Origin: Rhodoblastus sp963828185
GTDB taxonomy: Bacteria; Pseudomonadota; Alphaproteobacteria; Rhizobiales; Beijerinckiaceae
Assembly: GCA_963828185.1 (NCBI GenBank)
Contig: CAWHDV010000002.1
Coordinates: 806,001 to 870,000 of the forward strand
Length of the DNA: 64,000 nucleotides
Direction: 5' to 3'
In this document: piece by piece, positions 26,711 to 36,422 of the stretch
Numbering within the stretch: position 1 is the first letter of the stretch
How the letters are laid out: the number at the start of each line of letters is the position of its first letter
Program-made: the position numbers and the translations under genes
Notes under the pieces: generated by a model
The model's input: only the letters and a program-made list of their open reading frames with translations
Databases searched by the model: none
Told to the model about the DNA's origin: nothing

Positions 26711-27511
26711 GTGACAGAGACCGAACGGCAAACGCCGGACACAGGCTTTTTCGAAAGCGAAACGGACAAACCGCGCCTCGCTTATCTTTCGCGCCCGCCG
26801 CGCGACGAAAACGCGCCGCCCGGCCTGTTCTGGCTTGGCGGCTTCCGCTCCGACATGCGCGGCTCCAAGGCGAGTTTCATCGACTCTTTCGCCAAAAGCC
26901 AAGGCCGCGCCTGCCTGCGCTTCGATTATTCCGGCCACGGCGAATCGCAAGGCGATTTCGCCGACGGCGCCATCGGCGTCTGGGCGGCGGAGGCGCTTGC
27001 AGTCTTTCGCGCGCTGACGCAGGGCCCGCAAATCGTCATCGGCTCGTCGATGGGCGGCTGGATCGCCCTGCTGCTTGCGCGCGCCCTGGCGCTGACCGGT
27101 GAAAGCCATCGCCTGGCCGGCATGGTGCTGATCGCCCCGGCGGTCGACTTCACGGAAGATTTGATCTGGCCGCAATTGCCGGAAACAATCCGCCGGGAAA
27201 TCGACGAGCGAGGCTTCTGGACGCGCCCCGCCAATGATTATGGCGCGTCCTATCCGCTGACCAAGGCGCTGTTTCGGGATGGCAGGGCCAACGCCCTGTT
27301 CGGCGGCGAAATCCGAAGCCATTGCCCGGTCAACATCTTGCAGGGCATGGCCGACGCCGACGTCCCGTGGCGCCACGCGATGAAGCTGGTCGAGCATCTG
27401 GCCGCTGACCCGGCGACGATCACCTTGATCAGGGACGGCGACCATCGCCTTTCGCGCGCGCAGGACCTCGCGGCGTTGCAAATGGCGATCGAGCAAATCG
27501 GCTGCGACTGA
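26711..27511 (+). CDS. Alpha/beta hydrolase
   Basis: The product has 266 residues from the GTG at 26711 (VTETERQTPDTGFF). FWLGGFRSDMRGSKA and CLRFDYSGHGESQGDF lead to the nucleophile elbow GSSMGGW; the acid and base residues are in GMADADVPW and DGDHRLSR. The order and spacing fit the serine-hydrolase group related to ABHD10-type thioesterase/acyl-glucuronide esterases. The frame extends upstream without a stop for over 1 kb because it overlaps the antisense of the glycosyltransferase gene, and that extension is not coding. Substrate is unknown. Confidence 0.85.
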   Translation: MTETERQTPDTGFFESETDKPRLAYLSRPPRDENAPPGLFWLGGFRSDMRGSKASFIDSFAKSQGRACLRFDYSGHGESQGDFADGAIGVWAAEALAVFRALTQGPQIVIGSSMGGWIALLLARALALTGESHRLAGMVLIAPAVDFTEDLIWPQLPETIRREIDERGFWTRPANDYGASYPLTKALFRDGRANALFGGEIRSHCPVNILQGMADADVPWRHAMKLVEHLAADPATITLIRDGDHRLSRAQDLAALQMAIEQIGCD

Positions 27512-27664
27512 CGCGGCGTAACTATCCATTAAGGTTAACATGGTCCGATGAAAACGGGTGGGCCTTCGTCCAGCGTTTTCGACGCAAGTTTCCGGCGACG
27601 CCGCCCCCATTCCGACTTCCGCTGAAGTTGTTACGGAAGTTGTTGTAAATAAAGGTGGATGCCC

Positions 27665-28123
27665 ATGCATTGGGAAAACCAGGCCGAGCCGCATGTTCTG
27701 GAATGGTGCCTGCCGGTGATCCATGACTGCCTCGTGGAATTCTACCGGGATATCGTTCCCGCGGCGAATGGCGCGCGCGAGGCGATGACCGGGCGGCACT
27801 TCGCCTTGTGGACAGCCTTGATCCAGGACGATTTCGAGCATCTGCCGGCCGACCGGCATCTGCTTGAGACGCAGGCCAAAAACCTTGGCGTCGATTGCGA
27901 CGTGTGGGCCGCCGCCGACCGCCATGTCGCGGCAGAGATTCTCGACATCAGCCTGCGCCGTTTCCGGCGCATGCCGCACGAGGCCCGGATCAACAACGCC
28001 GCGCTGCTCAATCTGCTGAAAAATTTGCACCGGGACGAGAACCGCGACGCGGGGCGGGCGACCTTGGCCCAAGCCGCCCAACGAATTGAACCCGCTGCGC
28101 AGAAAATTCATTTGGCGAGGTGA
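27665..28123 (+). CDS. Conserved-looking hypothetical helical protein
   Basis: The 152-residue product (MHWENQAEPHVLEWCLPV; another ATG lies 6 bases upstream) is predicted largely helical. It contains VEFYRDIVPAANGAREAM, a charged middle with HLPADRHLLETQAKNLG and a C-terminal ISLRRFRRMPHEARINNAAL. AAAGGTGG is close upstream. The codon composition matches neighbouring core genes. I recognise no family or motif. It lies just upstream of the tRNA-Leu gene. Confidence 0.65.
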   Translation: MHWENQAEPHVLEWCLPVIHDCLVEFYRDIVPAANGAREAMTGRHFALWTALIQDDFEHLPADRHLLETQAKNLGVDCDVWAAADRHVAAEILDISLRRFRRMPHEARINNAALLNLLKNLHRDENRDAGRATLAQAAQRIEPAAQKIHLAR

Positions 28124-28152
28124 TGATTTGTTGAAACCGCCGCGAGATGCGG

Positions 28153-28181
28153 TTGACAGGCGCCCCTCCCCCCCGTAGAAG
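28153..28181 (+). promoter_or_regulatory. Putative promoter of tRNA-Leu
   Basis: TTGACA (28153-28158) and TAGAAG (28176-28181) are separated by 17 bases and end 9 bases before the tRNA, the expected geometry of a strong sigma-70-type promoter. Confidence 0.55.
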
Positions 28182-28190
28182 ACGCGCCGG

Positions 28191-28278
28191 GCCCAGGTGG
28201 CGGAATTGGTAGACGCACCAGCTTCAGGTGCTGGCGCTCGCAAGGGCGTGGAGGTTCGAAGTCCTCTCCTGGGCACCA
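28191..28278 (+). tRNA. tRNA-Leu (anticodon CAG)
   Basis: The acceptor stem GCCCAGG pairs with CCTGGGC. The D-arm GCGGAATTGGTAGACGC, the anticodon arm CCAGC-TTCAGGT-GCTGG (anticodon CAG), a long class II variable arm (CGCTCGCAAGGGCG) and the T-arm with TTCGAAG are all present. The discriminator A is followed by an encoded CCA (28276-28278). A promoter-like pair precedes it and a terminator follows directly. Its 3' end is duplicated at 29230-29249. Confidence 0.97.
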
Positions 28279-28279
28279 A
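28260..28279 (+). repeat. tRNA 3'-end direct repeat, left copy (attachment-site-like)
   Basis: AGTCCTCTCCTGGGC (28260-28274) inside the tRNA T-arm and acceptor stem is repeated exactly at 29230-29244. The match resumes with CCAA after one mismatch. This is the classical attachment-site arrangement of tRNA-integrated elements. Confidence 0.7.
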
Positions 28280-28282
28280 AAG

Positions 28283-28305
28283 ACCCCGCTTTGGCGGGGT
28301 TTTTT
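28283..28305 (+). terminator. Rho-independent terminator of tRNA-Leu
   Basis: ACCCCGC and GCGGGGT pair around a TTTG loop and run into TTTTTT, immediately after the tRNA. Confidence 0.9.
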
Positions 28306-28448
28306 ATTGCCTGTACCCGGAAAACCTTTGGAATTGAGCATCACGGCAGCTCACGGCTGCTCATTATCGCCGATGGAAAGCGGCGCGTCGTCGGCTCCCC
28401 CGGACGCATCCGCGTACTCCACATCAAGAGCGAGACGAAGGACTCACC

Positions 28449-28799
28449 ATGAAAAAGACCATGGCAGCCGTCGCCTTCAGCGGCTGTCTCTTGACCGGGA
28501 CGGCGCAGGCGGCTTCCGGCCTTGTGTGCCAACTGATCGACGTCGACAGCCTAAAGTCACTCCAGATGACCGTTGACTTTGGCATGCTATGGGGGGCCAC
28601 AACCACGCTGTTCATTGAAGGCTATCCGCCAGATACTTTGGATGCCGACGTTAAGACCACACAATGGACATACACGCTCAAGGTCCAAATCGATGGCTCA
28701 CGGATGCTCGAAGCTATAATAGACCGCACTTCCGGCGCGGCGACCGTGTCCTATGCGTCGAACTCTCTGGCGCACCACGAAAGGGTTCTGCCACCCTAG
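28449..28799 (+). CDS. Hypothetical exported protein (possibly frameshifted)
   Basis: The 116-residue product starts MKKTMAAVAFSGCLLTGTAQA, a clear signal peptide with predicted cleavage after AQA, and is preceded by AAGGACTCACC. The mature part contains SGLVCQLIDVDSLKSLQM and QWTYTLKVQIDGSRMLEAI. I recognise no family. It lies inside the interval bounded by the tRNA and its partial copy. The next forward frame (28753-29046) continues with protein-like sequence, so this may be the front of one longer protein of about 198 residues interrupted by a surplus base. Confidence 0.6.
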   Translation: MKKTMAAVAFSGCLLTGTAQAASGLVCQLIDVDSLKSLQMTVDFGMLWGATTTLFIEGYPPDTLDADVKTTQWTYTLKVQIDGSRMLEAIIDRTSGAATVSYASNSLAHHERVLPP

Positions 28800-29046
28800 C
28801 CCAACGAACGTGCGCCCGGCAAAGACGATCCCGCCTGTATTCCCCGTCTGCGATCCACAATATTTCAGCAGCGACGCCGAAATCGAGAAGGAAGCGCAAG
28901 AAGGTGATCCGTTCGTTCTTGCCGTAAAGAAATTGGACGCTCCTACGTGCACGCTGCCGCCCGAAAGTCTCGCTGCAAAGCTGCAAGACAAGGCGTTCGC
29001 CGATAAATGGGTTGCGGCGCACCAGCCAGCCAAGCCCGTCCAATAG
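28753..29046 (+). CDS. Hypothetical ORF, probable C-terminal continuation of the preceding exported protein
   Basis: The 97-codon frame overlaps the end of the preceding gene by 47 bases, and its first dozen codons look like shadow sequence. From about residue 15 it reads as real protein: VRPAKTIPPVFPVCDPQYF, EIEKEAQEGDPFVLAVKKLD and LAAKLQDKAFADKWVAAHQP. The start has no convincing ribosome binding site, so it is more likely the tail of the exported protein after a one-base shift than a separate gene. The function is unknown. Confidence 0.4.
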   Translation: MRRTLWRTTKGFCHPSPTNVRPAKTIPPVFPVCDPQYFSSDAEIEKEAQEGDPFVLAVKKLDAPTCTLPPESLAAKLQDKAFADKWVAAHQPAKPVQ

Positions 29047-29229
29047 GTAGTGCGCCCCTAATCGCGTCTGGCCGCCTCAACCAACAATAAGAATCCGAAC
29101 GCTGGAAACGAAACTCCTGCCCATGCTCGCCGCCCAACCTACTGGCCCAACAAAAGGCGGTAGGTGGTATCTCAAACTCCATAGCCCATCAAAGTCCAAT
29201 GTTCTCTGCCGTCTTATAGCATCTTTCAG

Positions 29230-29249
29230 AGTCCTCTCCTGGGCGCCAA
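29230..29249 (+). repeat. tRNA 3'-end direct repeat, right copy
   Basis: AGTCCTCTCCTGGGC is identical to 28260-28274; the following base is G instead of A, then CCAA matches again. It marks the far border of a roughly 950-bp insertion next to tRNA-Leu. No integrase gene lies between the copies. Confidence 0.7.
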
Positions 29250-29280
29250 TCTTTCGATTTCACATCGAAAGATTGGCGCC
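29242..29280. repeat. Perfect 17-bp inverted repeat
   Basis: GGCGCCAATCTTTCGAT (29242-29258) is the exact reverse complement of 29264-29280, with a TTCAC loop. The left arm overlaps the right tRNA repeat. There is no T-run, so it is not an ordinary terminator. Confidence 0.85.
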
Positions 29281-29308
29281 GGCCCGACGCCGCAAGCGGC
29301 GCAAAAAA

Positions 29309-29722
29309 TCAATCATCATCACCCGAAATTCGTCGCAACCAGCTCGTGTCGACGTATTCGTAACCCTCGGCGATCTTGCCGTCGCGCACGCGCAGCAGGT
29401 TTGCGACGAAGATCCGGGTAAAGGCCGAAGTGCCGTGATGGCGCAGGGACGTCATGCGGCGCACCGCGATATTGTCGCCATCGACGACAACATTGAGGAT
29501 ATTGTGGTCGCCCTGCTCCACTTCCGCGTCGATCCGAAGCAAAAGCGATAAGATCTGCTCGCGCCCGCGATAAACGCCGCTGAACGCATAGTCCCGGTTC
29601 GTGCCGATGATATGGATGACGCCGTCTTCGTGAAAAAATTCAGTGAACTTCTTGGGCTCGCTCCGCGCGGCCAGGATCGCCGCGAGCAGTTCGAGCGCCG
29701 GCCTGTTGGTCTCGTCGGGCAT
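29309..29722 (-). CDS. SnoaL-like / NTF2-fold protein
   Basis: From the ATG at 29722 (MPDETNRPALELLAAI) the product has 137 residues. TEFFHEDGVIHIIGTNRDYAFSGVYRGREQI and NLLRVRDGKIAEGYEYVDTSWL match the SnoaL/ketosteroid-isomerase-like fold. The role is unknown and no catalytic residue is assigned. It lies downstream of addA on the same strand with about 110 bases between them. The unshifted addA frame would run into this gene, which further indicates that addA is frameshifted. Confidence 0.78.
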   Translation of the reverse strand: MPDETNRPALELLAAILAARSEPKKFTEFFHEDGVIHIIGTNRDYAFSGVYRGREQILSLLLRIDAEVEQGDHNILNVVVDGDNIAVRRMTSLRHHGTSAFTRIFVANLLRVRDGKIAEGYEYVDTSWLRRISGDDD

Positions 29723-29834
29723 GAATTTCGATTGACTTGCTTGCGGCACGCCTCGGCCTCCGATCCTTTGCGGCGGCCAATATAGACCGATCCGCCCCGG
29801 CGCCAAGCGAAAGGCCCGAAGAGCAAGGACAGAT

Positions 29835-32800
29835 TTATTTCAACGCCTGCGCCAGCGCGGCGTCGAGTTTCGGAGCCGGAATTTCCTCGACCACCGGGGC
29901 GGAGGCATAGACGAGGAAGCAACGGATCGCCCGGCCGGGATAGAGCAATTCCGCCGCGGCCCGGTAAAGCGCCAATTGCATGACATGCGCGGCGGCGGAG
30001 CCCTTGGCTGCGCCGCTCTTGTAATCGACCAGCCACACGCCGTCCGGCGTTTCCGCCAGCCTGTCGACCGAGCCGGCGATCTCGACAAAATCGCCGCCCG
30101 CTTTTTGCAATCTGGCCGCGACGCGCGCCTCGGCGATCGAAATCCGCGCCGAACACCGGCGCGAGGCGCGGATCGTCGAGCACGCGGAGCACCTTGCCGA
30201 CGATCGCCTCCGCCCGGCCAATCTCGACCTGCTGCGCGGAAAGATCGCGCAAGGCGGCCTCGCGCCGCAGCGGCGCCGGCACGTCCGGCAAGTACTGCAA
30301 CAGCCGATGCAATTGTCGCCCCTCTTCCAAAGCCTGCGCCCGACGCGAAGCGGACGCCGCATCGGCGGGGACCGACTCCGCCCCTTCGAGCGCGCTCGAA
30401 GGACGCAGCGGCGGCGGCGCGGAAATTTCCGCAAGCGCCGGCGCGAATAGCCAATCGGGGTCGGCCATCGCTGGTTTTTCAGGCGCCGGCGTCTCGGCCA
30501 TGACGACAGGCGCCGCGTCCGGACCTTGCAGGCCGAAGCGCAGGACGACGTCCTCGCCGCCCCAGGGCGCGGGCGCCTCGGCGCTTTCCGGCGCCAACGC
30601 CGCGTCGATCATCCCGCGCCAGCTGTCCGGCGAAACATCGCGCGCGCCACGATGGCCGGCGATATACAGCCGCTCCTCGGCGCGCGTCATGGCGACATAA
30701 AGCAGGCGGCGATATTCCTGGCTCGCCGCCAGGCGCCGCGCCTCGCGCGCGAAAGCAATCGCCGCGCAATCGGCTTTCTTGTTCGGCGCCCAGACGGGAC
30801 AGGTTTTTCCATCCGGCGTCGGGAGCGAAAAAATCCTGCCGTCGTGGTTGCCGCCGGGCGCGCCGCACACGTCGGGCAGGAAGACGATCTTTCCTTCAAG
30901 CCCCTTGGCGGCGTGGGCGGTCATCACCCGCACATAGGATTGCGATGTGTCCATGTCGCGCTTGATCGAGACGGACAGCGCCTCGACCTCGGCGAGGAAG
31001 GCCTTGAGCGAGGGCGCGCGGGCGCGCTCGTGCGCCAGCGCGAGATTGAGGAATTCGTCGAGCGCGTCGCCCGCCTCGGGACCGAGGCGCGACAGGAAGG
31101 CGCGTCGTCCGCCACGCGGGCCAAGCAGGCGCGCGAAGAAGGCGAAGGGCGGCAGGGCGCGGCCCGTCTTGCGCAACAGGTCAAGTTTTACGCAGGCGTC
31201 CTGGACTTTGCTGTCCGCCGAGGCCCGCATGGCCGCGTGCAGCGAGCCTGGCCTTCGCGGCGCAAGCGCGATGAGATCGTCGTCGTCAAAACCGAACAAA
31301 GGCGTTTTCAGCGCGGTGGCGAGCGTCAGGTCGTCGGCGGGCAAAAGCGCGGCGCGGCCGATGGCGACAAGGTCCATGACAGCGATATGCTGGGACAATT
31401 GCAGCCGGTCGGCGCCGGCGACCGGCACGTTCTTCTCCTTCAGCGCGCGGATCATCGCCTCGAAAAAAGCGTCGCGCCGACGCACCAGGATCATGATGTC
31501 GCCGGGCTGGATCGGCCGCCGTTTTCCATCCGCGAAAACCGTCTCGCCGGAGCCCGGCTCGAGCCAGCGGCGGATCGTCTCGGCGATGCGCCGCGCGCTG
31601 GCGACAGGCGGATCGGCGGGATCGAGAAAGTCGAGCGGCAATTGCCAGTCGCGCTTTTCCTCCTGCGCCGGCTTGGCGATCACGTCCCAGATTTCGACGC
31701 GCGACGGCGCCTCGGCCTTCAGCGCCTGGTGCACGGTCGCAACGAGATCGGCCTCCGCCGACAGGCCATCGTAATGCGCCGGGAACGAGAACAGCTTGTC
31801 CACCGCCTCAAGCACGCCCGGCGCGGACCGGAACGACAGGGTCAGGGTGACGGGATCGAATTTTTTCCCGGCCATTTTCGCCCGACGTTCGAATTGCGCT
31901 TTCATGCGCGAAAAATGCGCCGGCGCCGCGCCCTGGAAGGAAAAAATCGACTGTTTCTCGTCGCCGACCGCAAAAAACGTGCGATTGCTTCGGTTTTGCC
32001 CCTCGCCGGAGAAAAAATCCTCGGAGATGCGATCGAGGATGTCCCACTGCGCCTCGCTGGTGTCCTGCGCCTCGTCGACGAGGATGTGGTCGATGCCCGC
32101 GTCGAGTTTCTGCAGCACCCAGCGGGCCGACGAGCGCGCGAAAAGTGCGCGCGTGCGGGCGATGAGATCGTCGAAATCGAGCCATTGCCGTTCCGATTTC
32201 AGCGCCTCGTAACGCTCGAGGATGGCGTTGGCGAGGAGGCGCAGCGCCTGCGTCCGGGCCAGGGAGTCCATCGCCTTCATCTTGTCGCGCAGCAGCGCGA
32301 GCCGCGCCTGCTCGTCGTCCAGTTCGCGCAGGAGATCGGGACGCGAATTCGCAAGCCCCTTGTTAAGCAGCGTTTTCGCGGGCGGCCCAGCGCCTTTCTC
32401 GGTGAAGAAAATCTCCAGATATTTTTCCCGCGCCGCGTCAAAATTTTTTGCGCGAAATATTGCGTGCGCTTGCGAAAACAGCGCGCCCTTTTTCGCGTCG
32501 GTCGCCGTGCCCGTCGCGAGGACGGCGGCAAAATCCGGCCAGCGTCCGGGCGCGACGCCACCTTCCAGCAATTCCTTAGGGATGGTTTGCGGCGTATCGA
32601 TTGGCCCGAGACCGAGAGCCGATCGCAGAATTTTGTCGGCGCCAGGCGCGGCGGCGGCGCGAAAAAGTTCGCGTTGCGACAGCACCTGATCGAGGAGTTC
32701 GCCGAAGACGAGGCCCGCGTCTTCGGCCACGCGCTCGAGCGCCGCCGCCAGGTCTGGATCGTGTCGCGCCCGGCCCAAAACATCGAGCTTGGCCGAAGCG

Positions 32801-33282
32801 GTCAGTCGCGCCTGCTCGACCTCTTCGACGACGGAAAAGCCCGCCGCGACATTGGCCTCGAAAGGGGCGACGTGCAGCACGCGCTCGCAGAAGGCGTGCA
32901 GGGTCTGGATTTTCAATCCGCCCGGCGTCTCGACGGCGCGGGCGAAAAGTTTTCGCGCGAAATCGAGCTGATATTTTTCGCGCGGCCGCTCCGATCCCGT
33001 CGCCTCGATCGCGTTGGCCAGGGCTTCGTCGTCGAGCGACGTCCATTGCGCCAGGCTGTTGAACACCCGCTCGGCCATGTTGGCGGCCGCCGCCTTGGTG
33101 AAAGTGAGGCAAAGGATGCGGCCCGGCGCAAAACCCGCGAGCAGCAGGCGGATCACCCTTTGCGCCAGCACATGCGTCTTGCCGGAGCCGGCGTTGGCCG
33201 ACACCCAGGCGGATGCGGCGGGATCGGAGGCGCGCGCCTGCAGCGACAGCGTCGCGGGGGGAATTTTCCGCGGCGCGCTCAT
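29835..33282 (-). pseudogene. addA: Double-strand break repair helicase AddA, one-base frameshift near the 3' end
   Basis: AddA is the helicase-nuclease subunit of AddAB, the alphaproteobacterial counterpart of RecBCD. The frame starts MSAPRKIPPATLSLQ and shows Walker A ANAGSGKTHVLAQRV (about 30-45), ILVDEAQDTSEAQWDIL, FFAVGDEKQSIFSFQGA, VMTAHAAKGLEGKIVFLPDV and LLYVAMTRAEERLYIAG. The C-terminal nuclease (VEIAGSVDRLAETPDG, WLVDYKSGAAKGS, MQLALYRAA) lies in another frame ending at 29835. Removing one T of the TTT at 30140-30142 joins them (GADSIAEARVAARLQ). Unshifted, the product loses the nuclease. It overlaps addB by ATGA. Confidence 0.92.
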
Positions 33283-36200
33283 GCCTCGTCTCCGCCGGAA
33301 GAGTCACCGCCCGACGCCGACCATTCGCGCGTGCGCGCCAGATGGTCATAGGCGTTGTAGCGTGCGGCGAATTGTGGAAAGGGCCGCGCGGGATAGCCGT
33401 GTTTGGCATCGCGGAAATGGTTCAACAGCCCGACGAGTTCATCCATATGCTCCGAGACGAGATCGCCGAACGGGCCTTTTTTCGGATCGTCGAGATCGCG
33501 CGGCTTGGCGCCGCCGCCGCCAAGCGGCAGATAGATCGCGGTCTTGACCTCGCGCATCGGCAGGTCGCGAAAGGCGCCGCTCGATTGCATCGCCGCTTCG
33601 AGCGTCAATTGCGGCGACCAGCCCGCGCGCACTTCTTTTGCCGAGGGTGGCGCGCCGGTCTTGTAATCGACGATGACCGCTGTTCCATCGTTCAAGAATT
33701 CGATGCGGTCGGCCTTGGCGGTCAGATCGAAATTGGAGCCGTCATCGAGCGCAATCGAAAGCCGTCCGCCCTTTTCGACATGCACATGCTCGATATCCGG
33801 GCGGCGCTGTTTTTCATAGTCGAGATAGGCGTCCAGCCCCTGCAGCAGGCGCGGCCAGCGAAAGGCCTCGAATTCCGCGTCGTCCTTGAAGGCGGCGAGT
33901 TTTTCCCGGGCCGCCGCGATGAGGATGTCGCGCGCATCCTCGGGCAGCGGTCCCGAGGGAAAACGCGTGCAGAATTGCTCGAGAACCTCATGCAGCGCAT
34001 TGCCGATCTCGCGCGGCCCGAGAGCTTCGCCCAACGGCGGCAAGGGCAGAAGCTCCAGAATGAATTCGGCGTAGATCGCGTAAGGGTCGCGACGCAAAGT
34101 TTCGATCCGCGTCACCGAAAGTTTTTTCGGCCGCAGGTCGAGCGGCGGACAGGGCGACGGCCGCCTGAGCTTTTGTTCCGGCGCCGCCCAATCGACGCGC
34201 CGCGCCAGATCGAGCCAGCGATCGCCGCGCTGGCGCAGCCGCGCGAAAGTGGGCGCGCCGGCCAGCGCCTCCATGCGTTGCAGGAAGCGCGACGGCGTCG
34301 TCGGCGCGCCGCCACGTTTTTTCGCGCGGCTGAGGATCACTTCGGCGGCGCCAAAGCCTTGTGTAAAATCATGCGCCGTCTGGCCGATGCGGCGGTCGGG
34401 CGAGGACAGGCCGAGGCGCGCGCGAAAGGCGCGGTTGAGGAAGGCGTCGGTTTCGCCGCGCGGCGGCCATATGGTCTCGTCGAGGCCCGCCAGCGCCACG
34501 CGGTCCGCGCCGATCAGACGCGCTTCAAGCAGGCCGAGGATCTTCAGGCGCGGATGCGCCCGCGCCGGCCCGCGCAGGATGCGCTCATTGATCAGCGCGT
34601 CGAAAAAGGCGGCGTAGCTCTCGGCGTGGAAGGTAAACGCCGCATTGGCCGAACGGGAAAGCTCGTCGAACAATTCGCTCAGGGCGTCGCCGTCCTCGCC
34701 GCCCGGAAACGCGTCCGCGTGGCCCGCGGCGATCAGGCCCAGCGCCTTTTTGTGCGCGTCGAGCCAGGGATTCAGTCCTGTCTCGCCGGCTTGCGCCAGC
34801 ACGCGCAAGGACTCGAAGGCCGCGTCGAGTTTTTCCGCGAAGACGTCCAGCGCCAGCCAGTCTTCGCCGGAAATTTCCTTCTGACGGGGATGGGCGTGTC
34901 GATCATTCGCCGCCGCGCGGGAAAACGCGATGCAATCGCAAAAATGCGCGGATTGGAAACCCGGGCGCAGCACGCCGATCTCGAACAGCGCGGCGAGCCT
35001 TTCCGCATCCTCGCCAAAGCCGAGCGCAAAATCGGGATGGGCCGTCAGCGCCGCCCAGTCGCCGGGGTCGCCGCGGAGCGCCGAGAGGATCAGCCGCGCC
35101 AGCACGCCGGCGCGCGAGGCGGCAAGCTTTGATCCGCCGGAATCGTCGATCTCGACGTTCCAGCGCAGGAGTTCGGCGCGCACGCGCTCGGCGAGGCCGC
35201 GATCCGGCGTCACCAAAGCCGCAGTCCGGCCGGGGGTCTCCAGCGCCTCGCGCAGGCAGACGGCAATGGCCAGCGCCTCCTCGCGCTCGTCCGCCGCCTC
35301 GATCAGACTCACGTCAATGAGCGCCGCCGCAATCCCTTCCGGACCGTGGGTCTCGCGCCACAGCGGCCAGCGATCGGTGCTGTCGGCGGGGCGGAAAGCC
35401 TCGGAGATAAATTTCTCGCGCGCCGCGAGATGCGCCACAGCATTGCCGAGCGCGACGACATTTCCGCGCGCCACGCCAATGGTTTCGATCAGCCGCGCGA
35501 GATAGGCCTGCGGATGAGTGGCGCAGGGCTCCTCGCCCCGGATCAACGCGAAGGAGTCGTCATCGAGATTTTGATCGAGGCCCGGCAGGACCACGGCGCC
35601 ATGCGGCGCGCGGGCGATCGCGCTGAGCAGGCGCGCCGTGACGATGTTCGAACCGGTGGAGCCGATCGCCACGACGGGATCTCCCGCGCGCCCCACGCTT
35701 TCGATCGCGCGGGCGATCAGCGCCTGCTGGCGCGCCGCAGAATCGACGATGTTTCGAGCGCGGAGAATCTCCGGCCACGCCTTGATCGCTATCTCGAGAA
35801 ACTTCAGCGTGATGCGCCAGTATTCGTCGAAATCGCCGCCAAGCTCTTCCAGTCCGCGCCATTCGACGTTTTCGATGATCATTTCATCGATCAGCGCGGC
35901 GAGAGAGCCCGACAGCCGCCAGGCGTCGGCGGGATGGGTCGCCACCAGCAGCGCCTCGCCGGCGTAATGCGCGACCCCGTCGGCGCCGATCGAGACGATG
36001 GCCCCTTTCAGGCTGCGCGCCCAGGTCAGGATGAGCTCGCCTAAAATCATCCGGCGCTCGACGTCGCCGGCGGCGCGCGGAAGCTCGGGGTCGAGCGGGT
36101 TGTCGAAGCCGGCCTCGCCGCTTTCGCCGTCGAGCGCGCCGAGCGGCAGGATTTTCGGCAGCAGCATGGCGGGGCTTTCCACCCGCCGCGAAAGCTCCGT

Positions 36201-36371
36201 CGCCAGGGCGCGGCCGGCGCGGCGGGTGGGGACGTAGATGCTCGCCCTGGCCAGCGCGAGCGGCCCGGAGGCGCGGGAAAGTCCGGGAATCACCCGTCCG
36301 TCGAGCAGGGCGTCGGCGAATGTCGCCAGGAACGGCGCGCCAGGAGCAATGGAGTATACGCGCGGCGGCAC
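33279..36371 (-). CDS. addB: Double-strand break repair protein AddB
   Basis: This 1030-residue partner of AddA begins MPPRVYSIAPGAPFLATFADALL. The N-terminal two thirds are helicase-like but degenerate, with STGSNIVTARLLSAIARAPHG and LALAGLDETIWPPRGETDAFL-type elements. The C-terminal RecB-like nuclease is visible: RIGQTAHDFTQGF region, EIGNALHEVLEQF, then AKADRIEFLNDG and AVIVDYKTGAPPS with the D and K catalytic residues, then QLTLEAAM. Length is typical for alphaproteobacterial AddB. Its stop overlaps the addA start as ATGA; murU lies 51 bases upstream. Confidence 0.93.
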   Translation of the reverse strand: MPPRVYSIAPGAPFLATFADALLDGRVIPGLSRASGPLALARASIYVPTRRAGRALATELSRRVESPAMLLPKILPLGALDGESGEAGFDNPLDPELPRAAGDVERRMILGELILTWARSLKGAIVSIGADGVAHYAGEALLVATHPADAWRLSGSLAALIDEMIIENVEWRGLEELGGDFDEYWRITLKFLEIAIKAWPEILRARNIVDSAARQQALIARAIESVGRAGDPVVAIGSTGSNIVTARLLSAIARAPHGAVVLPGLDQNLDDDSFALIRGEEPCATHPQAYLARLIETIGVARGNVVALGNAVAHLAAREKFISEAFRPADSTDRWPLWRETHGPEGIAAALIDVSLIEAADEREEALAIAVCLREALETPGRTAALVTPDRGLAERVRAELLRWNVEIDDSGGSKLAASRAGVLARLILSALRGDPGDWAALTAHPDFALGFGEDAERLAALFEIGVLRPGFQSAHFCDCIAFSRAAANDRHAHPRQKEISGEDWLALDVFAEKLDAAFESLRVLAQAGETGLNPWLDAHKKALGLIAAGHADAFPGGEDGDALSELFDELSRSANAAFTFHAESYAAFFDALINERILRGPARAHPRLKILGLLEARLIGADRVALAGLDETIWPPRGETDAFLNRAFRARLGLSSPDRRIGQTAHDFTQGFGAAEVILSRAKKRGGAPTTPSRFLQRMEALAGAPTFARLRQRGDRWLDLARRVDWAAPEQKLRRPSPCPPLDLRPKKLSVTRIETLRRDPYAIYAEFILELLPLPPLGEALGPREIGNALHEVLEQFCTRFPSGPLPEDARDILIAAAREKLAAFKDDAEFEAFRWPRLLQGLDAYLDYEKQRRPDIEHVHVEKGGRLSIALDDGSNFDLTAKADRIEFLNDGTAVIVDYKTGAPPSAKEVRAGWSPQLTLEAAMQSSGAFRDLPMREVKTAIYLPLGGGGAKPRDLDDPKKGPFGDLVSEHMDELVGLLNHFRDAKHGYPARPFPQFAARYNAYDHLARTREWSASGGDSSGGDEA

Positions 36372-36422
36372 GGCTCGATCCTCGAAAATGCTACGGCGAC
36401 TCGCAGCGCCGTCACCATAGCC

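Noticed and set aside
30526..33351. 941-codon frame on the plus strand opposite addA
   Set aside because: It is an antisense shadow of a GC-rich gene: arginine-rich, no domain, and addA motifs on the other strand are unambiguous.
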